DNA from: Pseudomonadota bacterium
GTDB lineage: Bacteria; Pseudomonadota; Gammaproteobacteria; Burkholderiales; Burkholderiaceae_C
DNA: 58,480 nucleotides
Direction: 5' to 3'
NCBI GenBank assembly: GCA_021847345.1
Contig: JAJZTW010000008.1
Coordinates: 17,114 to 75,593, forward strand
Position 1 is the first letter of the stretch. Every line of letters starts with the position of its first letter. Below, in pieces: positions 44,589-53,402 of this stretch. The notes under the pieces were generated by a model. The model searched no databases. It had not been told where the DNA came from and saw nothing but the letters and a program-made list of their open reading frames with translations. A program made the translations under genes and the position numbers.

Positions 44589-45047
44589 ATGGTGTGGATA
44601 CGGGCGCTGGCAAGCAAGGGCCCTGGCGCAGGCGCGGCGCGTGCCGCGCTGCTGGCGGCGGCGCTGTGCCTTGCAGGCATGGCGCCGGCGAGCGCGCATG
44701 TGCGCTGGTCCATCGGTGTGGGAATCGGCGTGCCGGGCTACTACGGGGGCTACGGCCCCGGCTGGTGGCCCGGGCCTTACGTGCCGTACGCGCCGTATCC
44801 GTACTACTACCCGCCTCCGGCGGTGATCGTCGCGCCGCCGGCGGCCGTGTACTCGCCTTGGCAGCCCCCGGCGCCGGTCGAGCCGGCGCCGCTCGGCCCG
44901 CCCCCGCCGTCGTTCTGGTATTACTGTTACAACCCCGCGGGCTACTATCCCCAGGTGCCCGACTGTCCCGGGGGCTGGACCCCGGTGCCGGCCCAGGCGC
45001 CCGCCCATGCGCCGGTGAAGGCGCCGCCGGCTCCCGCACCTCATTGA
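44589..45047 (+). CDS. Secreted Pro/Tyr-rich protein with conserved YYC-GYYP-C-GGW C-terminus
   Basis: A 152-residue exported protein. The signal ends near ASAHV (about 36). The body is dominated by Pro, Tyr, Gly and Trp (GVPGYYGGYGPGWWPGPY, YAPYPYYYPPP). The C-terminal FWYYCYNPAGYYP then DCPGGWTPVP is a motif shared by many proteobacterial exported proteins of unknown function, with two Cys likely disulfide-linked. GAGG sits 5 nt before the ATG at 44589, which I prefer to the upstream ATG at 44565. It lies about 105 bp after the preceding gene. Confidence 0.75.
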   Translation: MVWIRALASKGPGAGAARAALLAAALCLAGMAPASAHVRWSIGVGIGVPGYYGGYGPGWWPGPYVPYAPYPYYYPPPAVIVAPPAAVYSPWQPPAPVEPAPLGPPPPSFWYYCYNPAGYYPQVPDCPGGWTPVPAQAPAHAPVKAPPAPAPH

Positions 45048-45063
45048 CGCTCACGCCACGATC

Positions 45064-45570
45064 ATGCGCAAACTCGTTCTTCCCGCTTTGCTCGGTGCTT
45101 CCTGGCTGCTGGCCGGCTGCGCCAGCGCCCCGATGGGCCCCACGGTGACGGTGATGCCGGCTCCCGGCATGCCCCTGGAGCAGTTCCAGGCCATCGACGC
45201 CAGCTGCCGTGCCTTCGCCCAGCAGCAAAGTGCCGCTTACGGCAACAGCGCAGCGCAGTCGGGCGTGGTCTCGGGGGCCGCCGGCGCCTTGCTCGGTGCG
45301 GCCGCCGGCGCGCTGATCGGCGGCAACCACAATGGCGCCGCTGTCGGCGCCGGCGTCGGCCTGCTGGCCGGCTCGGCCGGCGGCGCGGGCAGCTACAACG
45401 ACCAGCAGATGACCGCGCAGCAGGCCTACAACACGGCCTACAAGCAGTGCATGTACACGAAGGGGGCGCAGGTCCCCGGCTACGCCGCACCGCGCTATGC
45501 GCCGCCGCCTCAGTACGCGCCTCCGGCGGGTTATCCCCCGCCGCCGCCTCGCTACGAAGGCGACCGCTGA
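45064..45570 (+). CDS. Glycine-zipper lipoprotein with Pro/Tyr-rich tail
   Basis: A 168-residue lipoprotein: signal with lipobox LLAGCAS (Cys near 19), a middle glycine-zipper hairpin (VVSGAAGALLGAAAGALIGG, then GAAVGAGVGLLAGSAGG), then QQAYNTAYKQCMYTKGAQVPGY and a Pro/Tyr-rich tail. The YNxxYxxCMxxKG pattern is common in glycine-zipper lipoproteins of the outer membrane. Function is unknown; an envelope role is likely. It begins 16 bp after the preceding secreted-protein gene, so the two are probably cotranscribed. Confidence 0.82.
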   Translation: MRKLVLPALLGASWLLAGCASAPMGPTVTVMPAPGMPLEQFQAIDASCRAFAQQQSAAYGNSAAQSGVVSGAAGALLGAAAGALIGGNHNGAAVGAGVGLLAGSAGGAGSYNDQQMTAQQAYNTAYKQCMYTKGAQVPGYAAPRYAPPPQYAPPAGYPPPPPRYEGDR

Positions 45571-45607
45571 CGCGACAGCCACCTCAGGCGCAGCCTTCGG
45601 GCAGCCT

Positions 45608-45624
45608 GGCGGCTCCCGGCCGCC
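45608..45624. terminator. Small hairpin between convergent lipoprotein genes
   Basis: GGCGGC (45608-45613) pairs with GCCGCC (45619-45624) across 5 nt, in the gap between convergent genes. The gap is short and GC-rich, so this could be chance. Confidence 0.3.
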
Positions 45625-45635
45625 GGGCGTGATCT

Positions 45636-46370
45636 TCAGGGGCCGGTGGCCGTCCAGGGGCCGGAGTCGCCGGCGCTGGGAACCGCCCAGGAGCCGGAGC
45701 CGGAACCCGAGGCCGATGCACTCGGCGCGGTCAGCTGGCCGCTGAAGACATCACTGGTACTGGTGCTGTTGCCCGAGAAATAGCCGGACTGATTCACAGC
45801 ACCGGTCAAGCCGAAGGTGATCTTTCTCACGGAATCCTGGCAGCTGCCATTGACGATCTTGCCGTTCTGGTCGATCGGCATGCTGCAACTGCCCTTGGCT
45901 CCTCCGCAGGAACAGGCGTAGGACACGGTCCAGCTTCCCTGGAACTTCGCCAGCGCGGCGTTCACGGCAGGCGTCAGCGTGATGGTGTTGCTCTGGCCGG
46001 GAATGAAGCTGTTGGTCAGGGTTCCGCAGTTGGTCGTGCCCGCGGACACCACGAGCGCGGAGCCTGCGGGGCAGTACGGTGCGCTGTTGCCGTAGACGAT
46101 CGACACCAGGACCTGATTGCTTCCGGAAGTGGCCAGGCCGGCGGCGCAGGCGGCGCCCGGGGCGCTTGCCGGTGCCACCAGCACGGAGCCTCCGGCCGGC
46201 AGCGTGCACGTGCTGTCGACGTTCACGGTCAGCTGACTGGGAGTCGTCGACGTGCTGGTCGTGCTCGGCGTGCCGGACGTGGTCGTCGAGGCGCCGCCAC
46301 CGCCGCCGCCGCAGCCGGCGAGGCACAGCGCCAGCAGGGCGGTCACGCTCGACATGCCGAACTTGTGCAT
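45636..46370 (-). CDS. Cys-rich beta-structured lipoprotein, function unknown
   Basis: A 244-residue lipoprotein. The lipobox LAGC is followed directly by a poly-Gly and Ser/Thr linker, giving a flexible tether. The mature part has two beta-rich blocks. The second reads FQGSWTVSYACSCGG, then GSCSMPIDQNGKIVNGSC, then GLTGAVNQSGYFSG, a GxW/GxC/DxNGxI pattern found in various bacterial surface lipoproteins. At least eight Cys suggest disulfides. No enzyme motif is seen. AGGAGT lies 6 nt before the ATG. It is divergent from the PBP1A gene. Confidence 0.75.
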   Translation of the reverse strand: MHKFGMSSVTALLALCLAGCGGGGGGASTTTSGTPSTTSTSTTPSQLTVNVDSTCTLPAGGSVLVAPASAPGAACAAGLATSGSNQVLVSIVYGNSAPYCPAGSALVVSAGTTNCGTLTNSFIPGQSNTITLTPAVNAALAKFQGSWTVSYACSCGGAKGSCSMPIDQNGKIVNGSCQDSVRKITFGLTGAVNQSGYFSGNSTSTSDVFSGQLTAPSASASGSGSGSWAVPSAGDSGPWTATGP

Positions 46371-46674
46371 GAATGACTCCTGGATCGCCGGGCGCACTTC
46401 GTACCGATTGCGCCGATCTGAATGCATGGGATGCCCAGCCTCGAGATGAACCTTGTCCCTCGAAGGCGTCTTGCGGCTTTCGGTTGTGAGTGTAAGGTCA
46501 ACCCACGCGGCCGCCGGAATTTCCACGTCCATTGCTGCTTGCCGGGCACACCGGGGCATCGCCTGGAGCGGCCCGGCGCTGGCGCCCTCGCCGGGCGATC
46601 CCGCCGGGAGCGGCCGGGGCGGCACCCGAAGACTGCATGCCGGCCCGCGCTGACGACTATCATGCGCGGCTGTC
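46371..46674. other. Divergent region between lipoprotein and PBP1A genes
   Basis: About 304 bp. I see no gene and no strong promoter pair. ACTATCATG near 46657 is the most -10-like piece before the PBP gene. The rest is GC-rich without clear repeats. Confidence 0.35.
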
Positions 46675-49248
46675 ATGACGGAACCCACCTTCGATCCGGA
46701 TCGCGCGCCGCGCCGTTCCACTTCGCAGAGCGCGGCACCTCCGCGCCGCAACGGGACGGCCAAGCCCGCCAGCCGGGGTTCCGGCGGTGGCGGCTCGGGG
46801 CGCATGCCGCGCTGGGCCTCGGTGCTGTTGGGCCTGTTCCTGCTGGGCCTGTGCGGCGCGCTGTTCCTGGGCTTCGCAGCCGTTCTGCTGTGGCCGCGCC
46901 TGCCCGACCTGACCGAGGTCACCGATTACCGGCCGGACCTGCCGCTGCGCGTGTACTCGGCCAACGGCACGCTGATCGGCGAGTTCGGCGTGCAGCGCCG
47001 CGCCGTGATTCGCTACGACCAGGTGCCGCCGCTGCTCAAGCAGGCGGTGCTGGCGGCCGAGGACGCGCGCTTTTTCGAGCACGGCGCGATCGACTTCGCC
47101 GGCGTGGTGCGCGCCGCGCTGGCTGATTTCGGTGCCGGCGGAGCGGTGCAGGGCGCGTCGACCATCACCATGCAGGTGGCGCGGGACTTCTATCTCTCCC
47201 CGAAAAAGACCCCGCTGCGCAAGCTGGTCGAGACCCTGCTGGCCTACAAGATCGAGAACACCCTGACCAAGGACCAGATCCTCGACCGCTACATCAACCA
47301 GGTCTACCTCGGCCAGCGCGCCTACGGCTTCGCCGCCGCCGCGCAGGTGTACTACGGCAAGCCGCTGGACCAGCTCAGCCTGGCCCAGATGGCCGTGCTG
47401 GCCGGCCTGCCGCAGGCGCCGTCGGCCTACAACCCGCAGAGCAACATCAAGCTGGCGGTGTGGCGCCAGCATTACGTGCTGGGGCGCATGCTGGCGCTGC
47501 ACGACATCACGCGCGCGCAGTACGAGCAGGCGCTGGCCGCGCCGCTGGACGTGGTCTCCGGCCAGGGCGCGCTGCACTACAGCCTGAACGCCGACTACGC
47601 GGCCGAGGTGGTGCGCCAGATCATGGTCGCGCGCTTCGGCGAGGCGGCCTACACCGATGGTTACCGCGTGACCACGACCCTGGTCGACAAGGACCAGATC
47701 GCCGCCAACGCGGCGCTGCGCGCGGGGCTGCTGGCCTACGACCGGCGCACCGGTTGGCACGGCCCGGAGGGCCATGTCGACCTGCCTGCCGACGGCGCCC
47801 GCGAGGCGGCCACCAAGGCGCTCAAGCGCATGCACAGGGTCGGCGGCCTGTCGCCCGCGGTGGTGGTGCAGGCTTCGACTCGCGAGGTCGAGGTGTTGCG
47901 CCGCGACGGCACGCTGCAGACCATCCGCGGCGACGGCCTGGCGCTGTGCCGCCGCGGACTGGAGCCGAACGCGCCCAAGGCCCTGCGCCTGACCCCGGGC
48001 TCGATCGTCCGCCTGGAGCAGTCGGCCTCGGGCACCTCGATCGCGCAGGTGCCGCGTGCCCAGTCGGCGCTGGTGTCGCTGCAGCCGCAGACCGGCGCGG
48101 TGCAGGCCTGGGTGGGTGGCTTCGACTTCGTGCATGACAAGTTCGACCACGTCAACCAGGCCTACCGCCAGCCGGGATCGAGCTTCAAGCCCTTCATCTA
48201 CTCGGCCGCGGTGGCCGAGGGCCTGGCGCCGACGACCATCATCGATGACTCGCCGATCGCCATCAATCCGGGCCCCGGCCAGCCGCTGTGGCAGCCGCAC
48301 AACTACGAGAAGGACTCCCTCGGCCCGATGCCGGCCGCCGAGGCGCTGGCGCGCTCGGACAACATCGCCGCGGTGCGCGTGGTGCTGGCCGTGGGCGTGC
48401 CCTATGCGCGCTATCACGCGTCGCAGTTCGGCCTGCCGCTGGACCAGATCCCTCCGTACCCGACCATGGTGCTGGGCGCCGGCAGCTTCACGCCGCTGCA
48501 GATGGCCCGCGCCTACGCCGTGTTCGCCAACGGCGGCTACCTGGTGCAGCCGCGCCTGATCGACAAGGTGGTCGATGCGCACGGCGCGGTGGTCTACCAG
48601 GCTCCCAAGGTCACGCTGGGCGACGCCGATCATCCGCGCATCGTCAGCCCGGGCAACGCCTTCCTGCTCACGCGCATGATGCAGCAGGTGATCCGGACCG
48701 GTACGGGCCGCGCGGCCCTGCAGCTGGGACGCAGCGACCTGGCCGGCAAGACCGGCACCACCTCGGACTTCCACGACGCCTGGTTCGACGGTTACGACCA
48801 CGAGCGCGTCGCGGTGGCGTGGGTGGGTTACAACCAGCCGCGCAGCCTGGGGCGCGGCGAGCAGGGCGCGTCGGTGGCGCTGCCCATCTGGATGGGCTAC
48901 ATGCGCGGGGCGACGGCCTCCGACCCGGACCAGCCGTGGGTGGCTCCGCCCGACGTCGTGCAGGTGCCGGTGAACCCGGCCACCGGCTTTGCCTCGGTGG
49001 GCAGCTACGCGGTGGCCAACCCGGTGATGGGCTACTTCCTGCAGCAATACCCGCCGCTCGACCCCAGCGCCGCGTCGCTGTCCGGCAGCAGCACAAGCAG
49101 CAGCGGCGGCAGCAACGGCTTCAGCCTGGGCAGCCTGTTCGGGCACCCGGCCGCGCCGGCGGCACCGCCCTCGCAGCCGGCGGCTGCCCCGCACCCCGGT
49201 GCGGCGCGCAATGCGCCCTACGTCGTGCTGCCGTCGCTGGGCCACTGA
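46675..49248 (+). CDS. mrcA: Class A penicillin-binding protein 1A
   Basis: An 857-residue bifunctional peptidoglycan synthase. A Gly/Ser-rich cytoplasmic tail (about 1-42) leads to one membrane anchor (about 47-73). The glycosyltransferase domain has E129 in AAEDARFFEHGAIDF and QGASTITMQVARDF, and the transpeptidase SxxK is S502-S-F-K505. The SxN motif is S561-D-N563, and KTG starts at K692 in AGKTGTTSDF. A low-complexity Ser-rich, then Pro/Ala-rich C-terminus follows (about 800-857). It is longer than the core family because of both tails. It probably builds the lateral wall and is a beta-lactam target. Confidence 0.93.
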   Translation: MTEPTFDPDRAPRRSTSQSAAPPRRNGTAKPASRGSGGGGSGRMPRWASVLLGLFLLGLCGALFLGFAAVLLWPRLPDLTEVTDYRPDLPLRVYSANGTLIGEFGVQRRAVIRYDQVPPLLKQAVLAAEDARFFEHGAIDFAGVVRAALADFGAGGAVQGASTITMQVARDFYLSPKKTPLRKLVETLLAYKIENTLTKDQILDRYINQVYLGQRAYGFAAAAQVYYGKPLDQLSLAQMAVLAGLPQAPSAYNPQSNIKLAVWRQHYVLGRMLALHDITRAQYEQALAAPLDVVSGQGALHYSLNADYAAEVVRQIMVARFGEAAYTDGYRVTTTLVDKDQIAANAALRAGLLAYDRRTGWHGPEGHVDLPADGAREAATKALKRMHRVGGLSPAVVVQASTREVEVLRRDGTLQTIRGDGLALCRRGLEPNAPKALRLTPGSIVRLEQSASGTSIAQVPRAQSALVSLQPQTGAVQAWVGGFDFVHDKFDHVNQAYRQPGSSFKPFIYSAAVAEGLAPTTIIDDSPIAINPGPGQPLWQPHNYEKDSLGPMPAAEALARSDNIAAVRVVLAVGVPYARYHASQFGLPLDQIPPYPTMVLGAGSFTPLQMARAYAVFANGGYLVQPRLIDKVVDAHGAVVYQAPKVTLGDADHPRIVSPGNAFLLTRMMQQVIRTGTGRAALQLGRSDLAGKTGTTSDFHDAWFDGYDHERVAVAWVGYNQPRSLGRGEQGASVALPIWMGYMRGATASDPDQPWVAPPDVVQVPVNPATGFASVGSYAVANPVMGYFLQQYPPLDPSAASLSGSSTSSSGGSNGFSLGSLFGHPAAPAAPPSQPAAAPHPGAARNAPYVVLPSLGH

Positions 49249-49254
49249 GAGAGC

Positions 49255-49330
49255 CCCCAGGGCCGGGCCTGGGGCCCGACCCGCCCCCCGTGGGGGTCGA
49301 GAAAACTTGGGGCGGCCCTGCGTTTTCTCG
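49255..49330. terminator. Three hairpins downstream of mrcA
   Basis: First, CCCCAGG (49255-49261) pairs with CCTGGGG (49268-49274). Second, CGACCC (49277-49282) pairs with GGGTCG (49294-49299). Third, CGAGAAAAC (49298-49306) pairs perfectly with GTTTTCTCG (49322-49330) across 15 nt. The second and third overlap by two bases and may be alternatives. The third arm ends in a T-rich run and is the most terminator-like. Its loop shares a 16-base core with the left-edge repeat region. Confidence 0.55.
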
Positions 49331-49490
49331 TGAGCCGGCGAACAAGCGCGGCGCGCGGGCCCATGCCCGCGCAGTGTCACCGGCGGCAGGGCCGGCAAAC
49401 ATTCGCGATGCCTTATAAACTGCCGGTTTCGGGGTGATCCGCAGGGGCGGTCACCCGGCTTGCGCGACGCATGTCGCGGGAGATCCTTGC

Positions 49491-50075
49491 ATGTCCAAGT
49501 CGATTTCGGGCACGCGCCGGCGTTTCACCGGCTCGCTGGCCCTGGGCCTGGTCGCCGCGATGGGCGGCCTTTCCCCGCTGGCCGCGCGTGCCGCGGACGC
49601 CTTCCGGTTCACGCCGTACCCCAAGCCGAGGCCGCTGCCGGCGGTGTCCTTCCTGAACGCGCAGGGCAAGCCGACCAGCCTGGCCGCCTTTCGCGGCAAG
49701 GTGGTGCTGCTCAACATCTGGGCCACCTGGTGCCCGCCCTGCGTGCATGAAATGCCCACGCTGAACAAGCTGCAGGAGCTGCTCGGCGGCAAGGAATTCG
49801 AGGTCGTGCCGCTGTCGGTGGACAAGGGCGGAGTGTTCGCGGTGCACAGCTTCTACCAGGACAACTTCATCGACCACTTGCCGATCTACGTGGACCCGAC
49901 CACCAACGCGCTCGATTCCCTCAACATCCTGGGAACGCCGACCACCATCCTGGTCGACAAGCAGGGCCGCGAGATCGCGCGCACCCTGGGTCCGCAGGAC
50001 TGGGACCAGCCCAGCGTGATCGCGCAATTGCGCCAGTACATGGCGCAGGGCGCCGGCGCGGATCGCAAGGTCTGA
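49491..50075 (+). CDS. TlpA-like exported thiol-disulfide thioredoxin
   Basis: A 194-residue exported thioredoxin-fold protein. The signal (TRRRFTGSLALGLVAAMGG) has a Tat-like twin arginine; export route uncertain. The redox site is WATWCPPC near residue 83. Family blocks follow: PTLNKLQELLGGKEFEVVPLSVD and PTTILVDKQGREIARTLG with its cis-Pro. It probably reduces or maintains thiols in the periplasm, as in cytochrome c maturation. GGGAGA precedes the ATG at 49491 by about 8 nt; the earlier in-frame ATG lacks one. The MFS gene follows after 2 bp. Confidence 0.88.
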   Translation: MSKSISGTRRRFTGSLALGLVAAMGGLSPLAARAADAFRFTPYPKPRPLPAVSFLNAQGKPTSLAAFRGKVVLLNIWATWCPPCVHEMPTLNKLQELLGGKEFEVVPLSVDKGGVFAVHSFYQDNFIDHLPIYVDPTTNALDSLNILGTPTTILVDKQGREIARTLGPQDWDQPSVIAQLRQYMAQGAGADRKV

Positions 50076-50077
50076 GC

Positions 50078-51316
50078 ATGCGCCCCCAACGCGCGGCCTT
50101 GCCGCGCGCCGCGTTGCGCCTGATGGCCGCGCGGCTGGCCCGCTCGGTCGGCCAGGGCGCGCTGGTGGTCGGCTTCACGCTGTACCTGCACGCGCTGGGC
50201 TGGCATGCCGCGCACATCGGCGCGGTGTTGTCCGGCGCGCTGCTGGTGGCGGTGCTGCTGACCCTGCTGGTGGGCCCCGCCAGCGACCGCCTGGGTCGCA
50301 GGCGCTTCCTGCTGGGCTACGAATGGCTGGTGCTGGCCAGCTCCCTGCTGGCGCTGTGCAGCACCAGTCCCTGGGTGCTGACCTTGGGCGCCTTGTTCGG
50401 CGGATTCGGGCGCGGCGCCAACGGCGCCGCCGGACCCTTCGGCCCGCTCGAGCAGGCCTGGCTGGCGCAGGGCCTGGAACCCTCGCAGCGCGCCCATGTG
50501 TTCAGCCTGAATGCCGCGCTCGGCTTCGCGGGCATGGCCCTGGGGGCCTTGCTGGCTGCGCTGCCGGCGCTGTGGCAGCAAGCCTTGCCCGGCGCACTGG
50601 CGCTGCGTCCGCTGTTCGTGCTGCCGCTGCTGGGCTCGGTTGCCAGCCTGGCATTGCTGTGGAAGGCGCCCGATGCGCCGTCGCACTCGGCTGCGCCAAG
50701 CCCCGAGCAGTCCGAGCCGGCCACGGCAGCGGCCGCGCCGGAGCCGCGCGAACAGAACCGGCTGCTGCTGCGCCTGGCCTTCGCCAACAGCCTCAACGGC
50801 CTGGGAATCGGCCTGGTCGCGCCGTGGATGGCCTACTGGTACGCGCTGCGTTTCGGCCATGGGCCGGGAAGCATCGGCCCGGCGCTGGCGGCCAGCTTCG
50901 TCTGTGCCGCGCTGGGCGCGCAGCTGGCGCGCCGGCTGTCGCAGCGCGTGGGCCTGGTGGACGCCGTGGTCTACATGCGCCTGGCCGGGCTGGCCTTGCT
51001 GATGGTCACGCCGCTGAGCCCGTGGTTCGGGCTGGCCGCCGCCGCCTGGGCCGTGCGCTCGGCCTTCAACCGCGGCACGGTGGGCGTGCGCCAGGCGCTG
51101 GTCGTGGGCCTGGTCGACGAGCGCCGGCGCGGCCTCGCGGCCACGGTCAACAACGTGTCGGTGATGGTGCCGCGGGCCATCGGCCCGGCCATCTCCGGGT
51201 TGATGCTGGCGCGCGGGTGGCTGGTCGCGCCCTTTGTCGCCGCCGGCGTGTTCCAGGCCGCCTACCTCGTCGCATACCGGGGCTTTTTTGCCGGTTTAAG
51301 CACCGCCCGGCCCTGA
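50078..51316 (+). CDS. Major facilitator superfamily transporter
   Basis: A 412-residue inner-membrane protein with about 12 hydrophobic segments in two halves separated by a Pro/Ala/Glu-rich loop (about 205-230). The loop after TM2 has GPASDRLGRRRFLLGYEW, an MFS signature A pattern. The second half ends in PRAIGPAISGLMLARG. The substrate cannot be told. The ATG at 50078 is 2 bp after the TlpA-like stop, implying cotranscription, so a link to thiol or redox stress export is conceivable but unsupported. Length matches typical drug or metabolite MFS members. Confidence 0.85.
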   Translation: MRPQRAALPRAALRLMAARLARSVGQGALVVGFTLYLHALGWHAAHIGAVLSGALLVAVLLTLLVGPASDRLGRRRFLLGYEWLVLASSLLALCSTSPWVLTLGALFGGFGRGANGAAGPFGPLEQAWLAQGLEPSQRAHVFSLNAALGFAGMALGALLAALPALWQQALPGALALRPLFVLPLLGSVASLALLWKAPDAPSHSAAPSPEQSEPATAAAAPEPREQNRLLLRLAFANSLNGLGIGLVAPWMAYWYALRFGHGPGSIGPALAASFVCAALGAQLARRLSQRVGLVDAVVYMRLAGLALLMVTPLSPWFGLAAAAWAVRSAFNRGTVGVRQALVVGLVDERRRGLAATVNNVSVMVPRAIGPAISGLMLARGWLVAPFVAAGVFQAAYLVAYRGFFAGLSTARP

Positions 51317-51407
51317 ACGGCCCCCGTTGGCTTATGCTGTTTCGCTGCGCGGTACCGCGGCAGCGTTGCCGCGCCCGGTGGCGTCGCGGCGCACGTTTTC
51401 CCCTGGC

Positions 51408-53402
51408 ATGCACGGACTCCAGACCACCCTCCTGCTGCTCGTCGCCGCCGTGGCGGGCGTGGCGCTGTTTCGCTATTTCCAGCTTCCGGCGATGCTGGGG
51501 TACCTGGCTGCCGGAGCGCTGATCGGGCCCAACGCGCTGGGCATCGCGTTGTCGCGCGACCCGGCCACTGCGCAGCACCTGGCCGAGTTCGGCGTGGTGT
51601 TCCTGATGTTCTCCATCGGCCTGGAATTCAGCCTGGCCAAGATGCGAGCCATGCGCGCGCTGGTGTTCGGCCTGGGCGCCGCGCAGGTGGGCTCGATGCT
51701 GCTGCTGGTGCTGGGCGGCAGCGTGCTGCTGGGCTGGCTGGCGCCGTCGTGGTGGCCGCGTGCCGTGGCCTACGGCGTGGTGGCCGGTGGCGTGCTGGCG
51801 ATGTCGTCGACGGCCATCGTCATCAAGCTGCTGTCCGACCGCCTGGAGCTGGAAAGCGAGCACGGCAGGCACATCATCGGCGTGCTGCTGTTCCAGGACC
51901 TGGCCGTGGTTCCGCTGCTGGTGCTGATTCCGGCGCTGGCCACGCCAGGCGCCGACCTCGGCGGCACCCTCGGGCTGGCTGCCCTCAAGGCGGTGGTGGT
52001 GCTGGCGGTGATCCTGCTGGCCGGCGGGCGCGTGCTGCGCCCGTGGCTGCGCCTGGTGGTGCGCCGGCGCTCCGACGAGCTGTTCATGCTCAACATGCTG
52101 CTGATCACGCTGGGCCTTGCCTGGCTCACCGAGCTGGCCGGGCTGTCGCTCACGCTGGGTGCGTTCCTCGCCGGCATGCTGATCGCCGAGACCGAATTCC
52201 GGCACCAGGTGGAGGCCGACATCCGGCCGTTCCGCGACGTGCTGCTGGGGCTGTTCTTCATCACCATCGGCATGATGCTCGACTGGCGCTACGTGCTGCA
52301 GGACTGGTGGCTGGTGCTGGCCATCGCGCTGCTCGCGCTGCTGGCCAAGGTGTTGCTGATCGCCGGCATCGAGATGCTGCGCGCCACCCCGCCCGGGGTG
52401 GCGTTGCGCACCGCGCTGTGGCTGGGCCCGGCCGGCGAATTCGGCATCGTGCTGCTCAACCTGGCCGCCGCCTACCGGCTGCTGCCGCCGCAGGTGCTCA
52501 GCCCGCTGCTGGCGGCGCTGGTGTTGTCGATGCTGGCCGCGCCGTTCCTGGCCCAGCACATCGACGCGCTGGTACTCAAGCTGGTGGCCAGCGAGTGGAT
52601 GCGCGCGTCGCTGCAGTTGACCGACATCGCGCGCAAGACCATCCGCACCCAGCACCATGTGGTGATCTGCGGCTTCGGGCGCTGCGGCCAGAACCTGGCG
52701 CGCCTGCTGCAGGACGAAGGCGTGGCCTACGTCGCGCTCGACCTCGACCCGGAACGCGTGGCGCGCAGCGCCGCCGGCGGGCGCAACGTGGTGTACGGCG
52801 ACGCCACCCGGCTGCACAGCCTGCAGGCGGCCGGGCTGGCGCGCGCCAGCTGCGTGGCCATCACCTACGTCGACAAGCGCTCGGCGCTGCGCGTGCTCGA
52901 CCTCGTGCATCGCCACGCGCCGCGCCTGCCGGTGGTGGTGCGCACGCGCGACGACTCGGGCCTGGACGAACTGCGCGCCGCCGGCGCGACCGAGGTCGTG
53001 CCCGAGGTGCTCGAGGGCTCGCTGATGCTGGCCTCGCACACCCTGGCGATGGTCGGCGTGCCGCTGCCGCGCGTGGTCGCCCGCCTGCGCGACGCGCGGG
53101 CCGAGCGCTACGACCTGCTGCGGGATTTTTTCCACGGTTTCGACGACCCCGCCGGCAGCCTCGAGCAGGGCGAGCAGCCGCGCCTGCGCACCCTGACCCT
53201 GCCGCCGGGTGCCGCGTCCATCGGCAGCGTGCTGCAGCAACTCCCGCTGCACGGCGCGCTGGCATTGCAGGTGCGCCGCGCCGGTGGCCAGGTGGTGCAG
53301 CCCGACGGCCAGCTGGTGCTGGCCGAGGGCGACACCGTGGTGCTGTCGGGCTCGCCGCAGCAACTTGCACTGGCCGAGGACGTGCTGCTGGGCGGAGGTT
53401 GA
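51408..53402 (+). CDS. Kef-type monovalent cation:proton antiporter with RCK domains
   Basis: A 664-residue CPA2 antiporter. About 12 membrane helices cover residues 1-375, with MLGYLAAGALIGPNALG, AEFGVVFLMFSIGLEFSL and LGLFFITIGMML as CPA2 landmarks. The TrkA-N/RCK domain begins near residue 415 with VVICGFGRCGQNLARLL (G422). A C-terminal TrkA-C domain covers about 575-664. It should exchange K+ for H+ and may be gated by nucleotides or glutathione adducts. No KefF/G partner is adjacent. The ATG at 51408 starts the first helix directly; the frame is open to 51327. Confidence 0.92.
   Translation: MHGLQTTLLLLVAAVAGVALFRYFQLPAMLGYLAAGALIGPNALGIALSRDPATAQHLAEFGVVFLMFSIGLEFSLAKMRAMRALVFGLGAAQVGSMLLLVLGGSVLLGWLAPSWWPRAVAYGVVAGGVLAMSSTAIVIKLLSDRLELESEHGRHIIGVLLFQDLAVVPLLVLIPALATPGADLGGTLGLAALKAVVVLAVILLAGGRVLRPWLRLVVRRRSDELFMLNMLLITLGLAWLTELAGLSLTLGAFLAGMLIAETEFRHQVEADIRPFRDVLLGLFFITIGMMLDWRYVLQDWWLVLAIALLALLAKVLLIAGIEMLRATPPGVALRTALWLGPAGEFGIVLLNLAAAYRLLPPQVLSPLLAALVLSMLAAPFLAQHIDALVLKLVASEWMRASLQLTDIARKTIRTQHHVVICGFGRCGQNLARLLQDEGVAYVALDLDPERVARSAAGGRNVVYGDATRLHSLQAAGLARASCVAITYVDKRSALRVLDLVHRHAPRLPVVVRTRDDSGLDELRAAGATEVVPEVLEGSLMLASHTLAMVGVPLPRVVARLRDARAERYDLLRDFFHGFDDPAGSLEQGEQPRLRTLTLPPGAASIGSVLQQLPLHGALALQVRRAGGQVVQPDGQLVLAEGDTVVLSGSPQQLALAEDVLLGGG

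Noticed and set aside
46660..49398. Long minus-strand frame opposite mrcA
   Set aside because: His/Arg/Gln-rich shadow of the PBP1A gene without domain logic.
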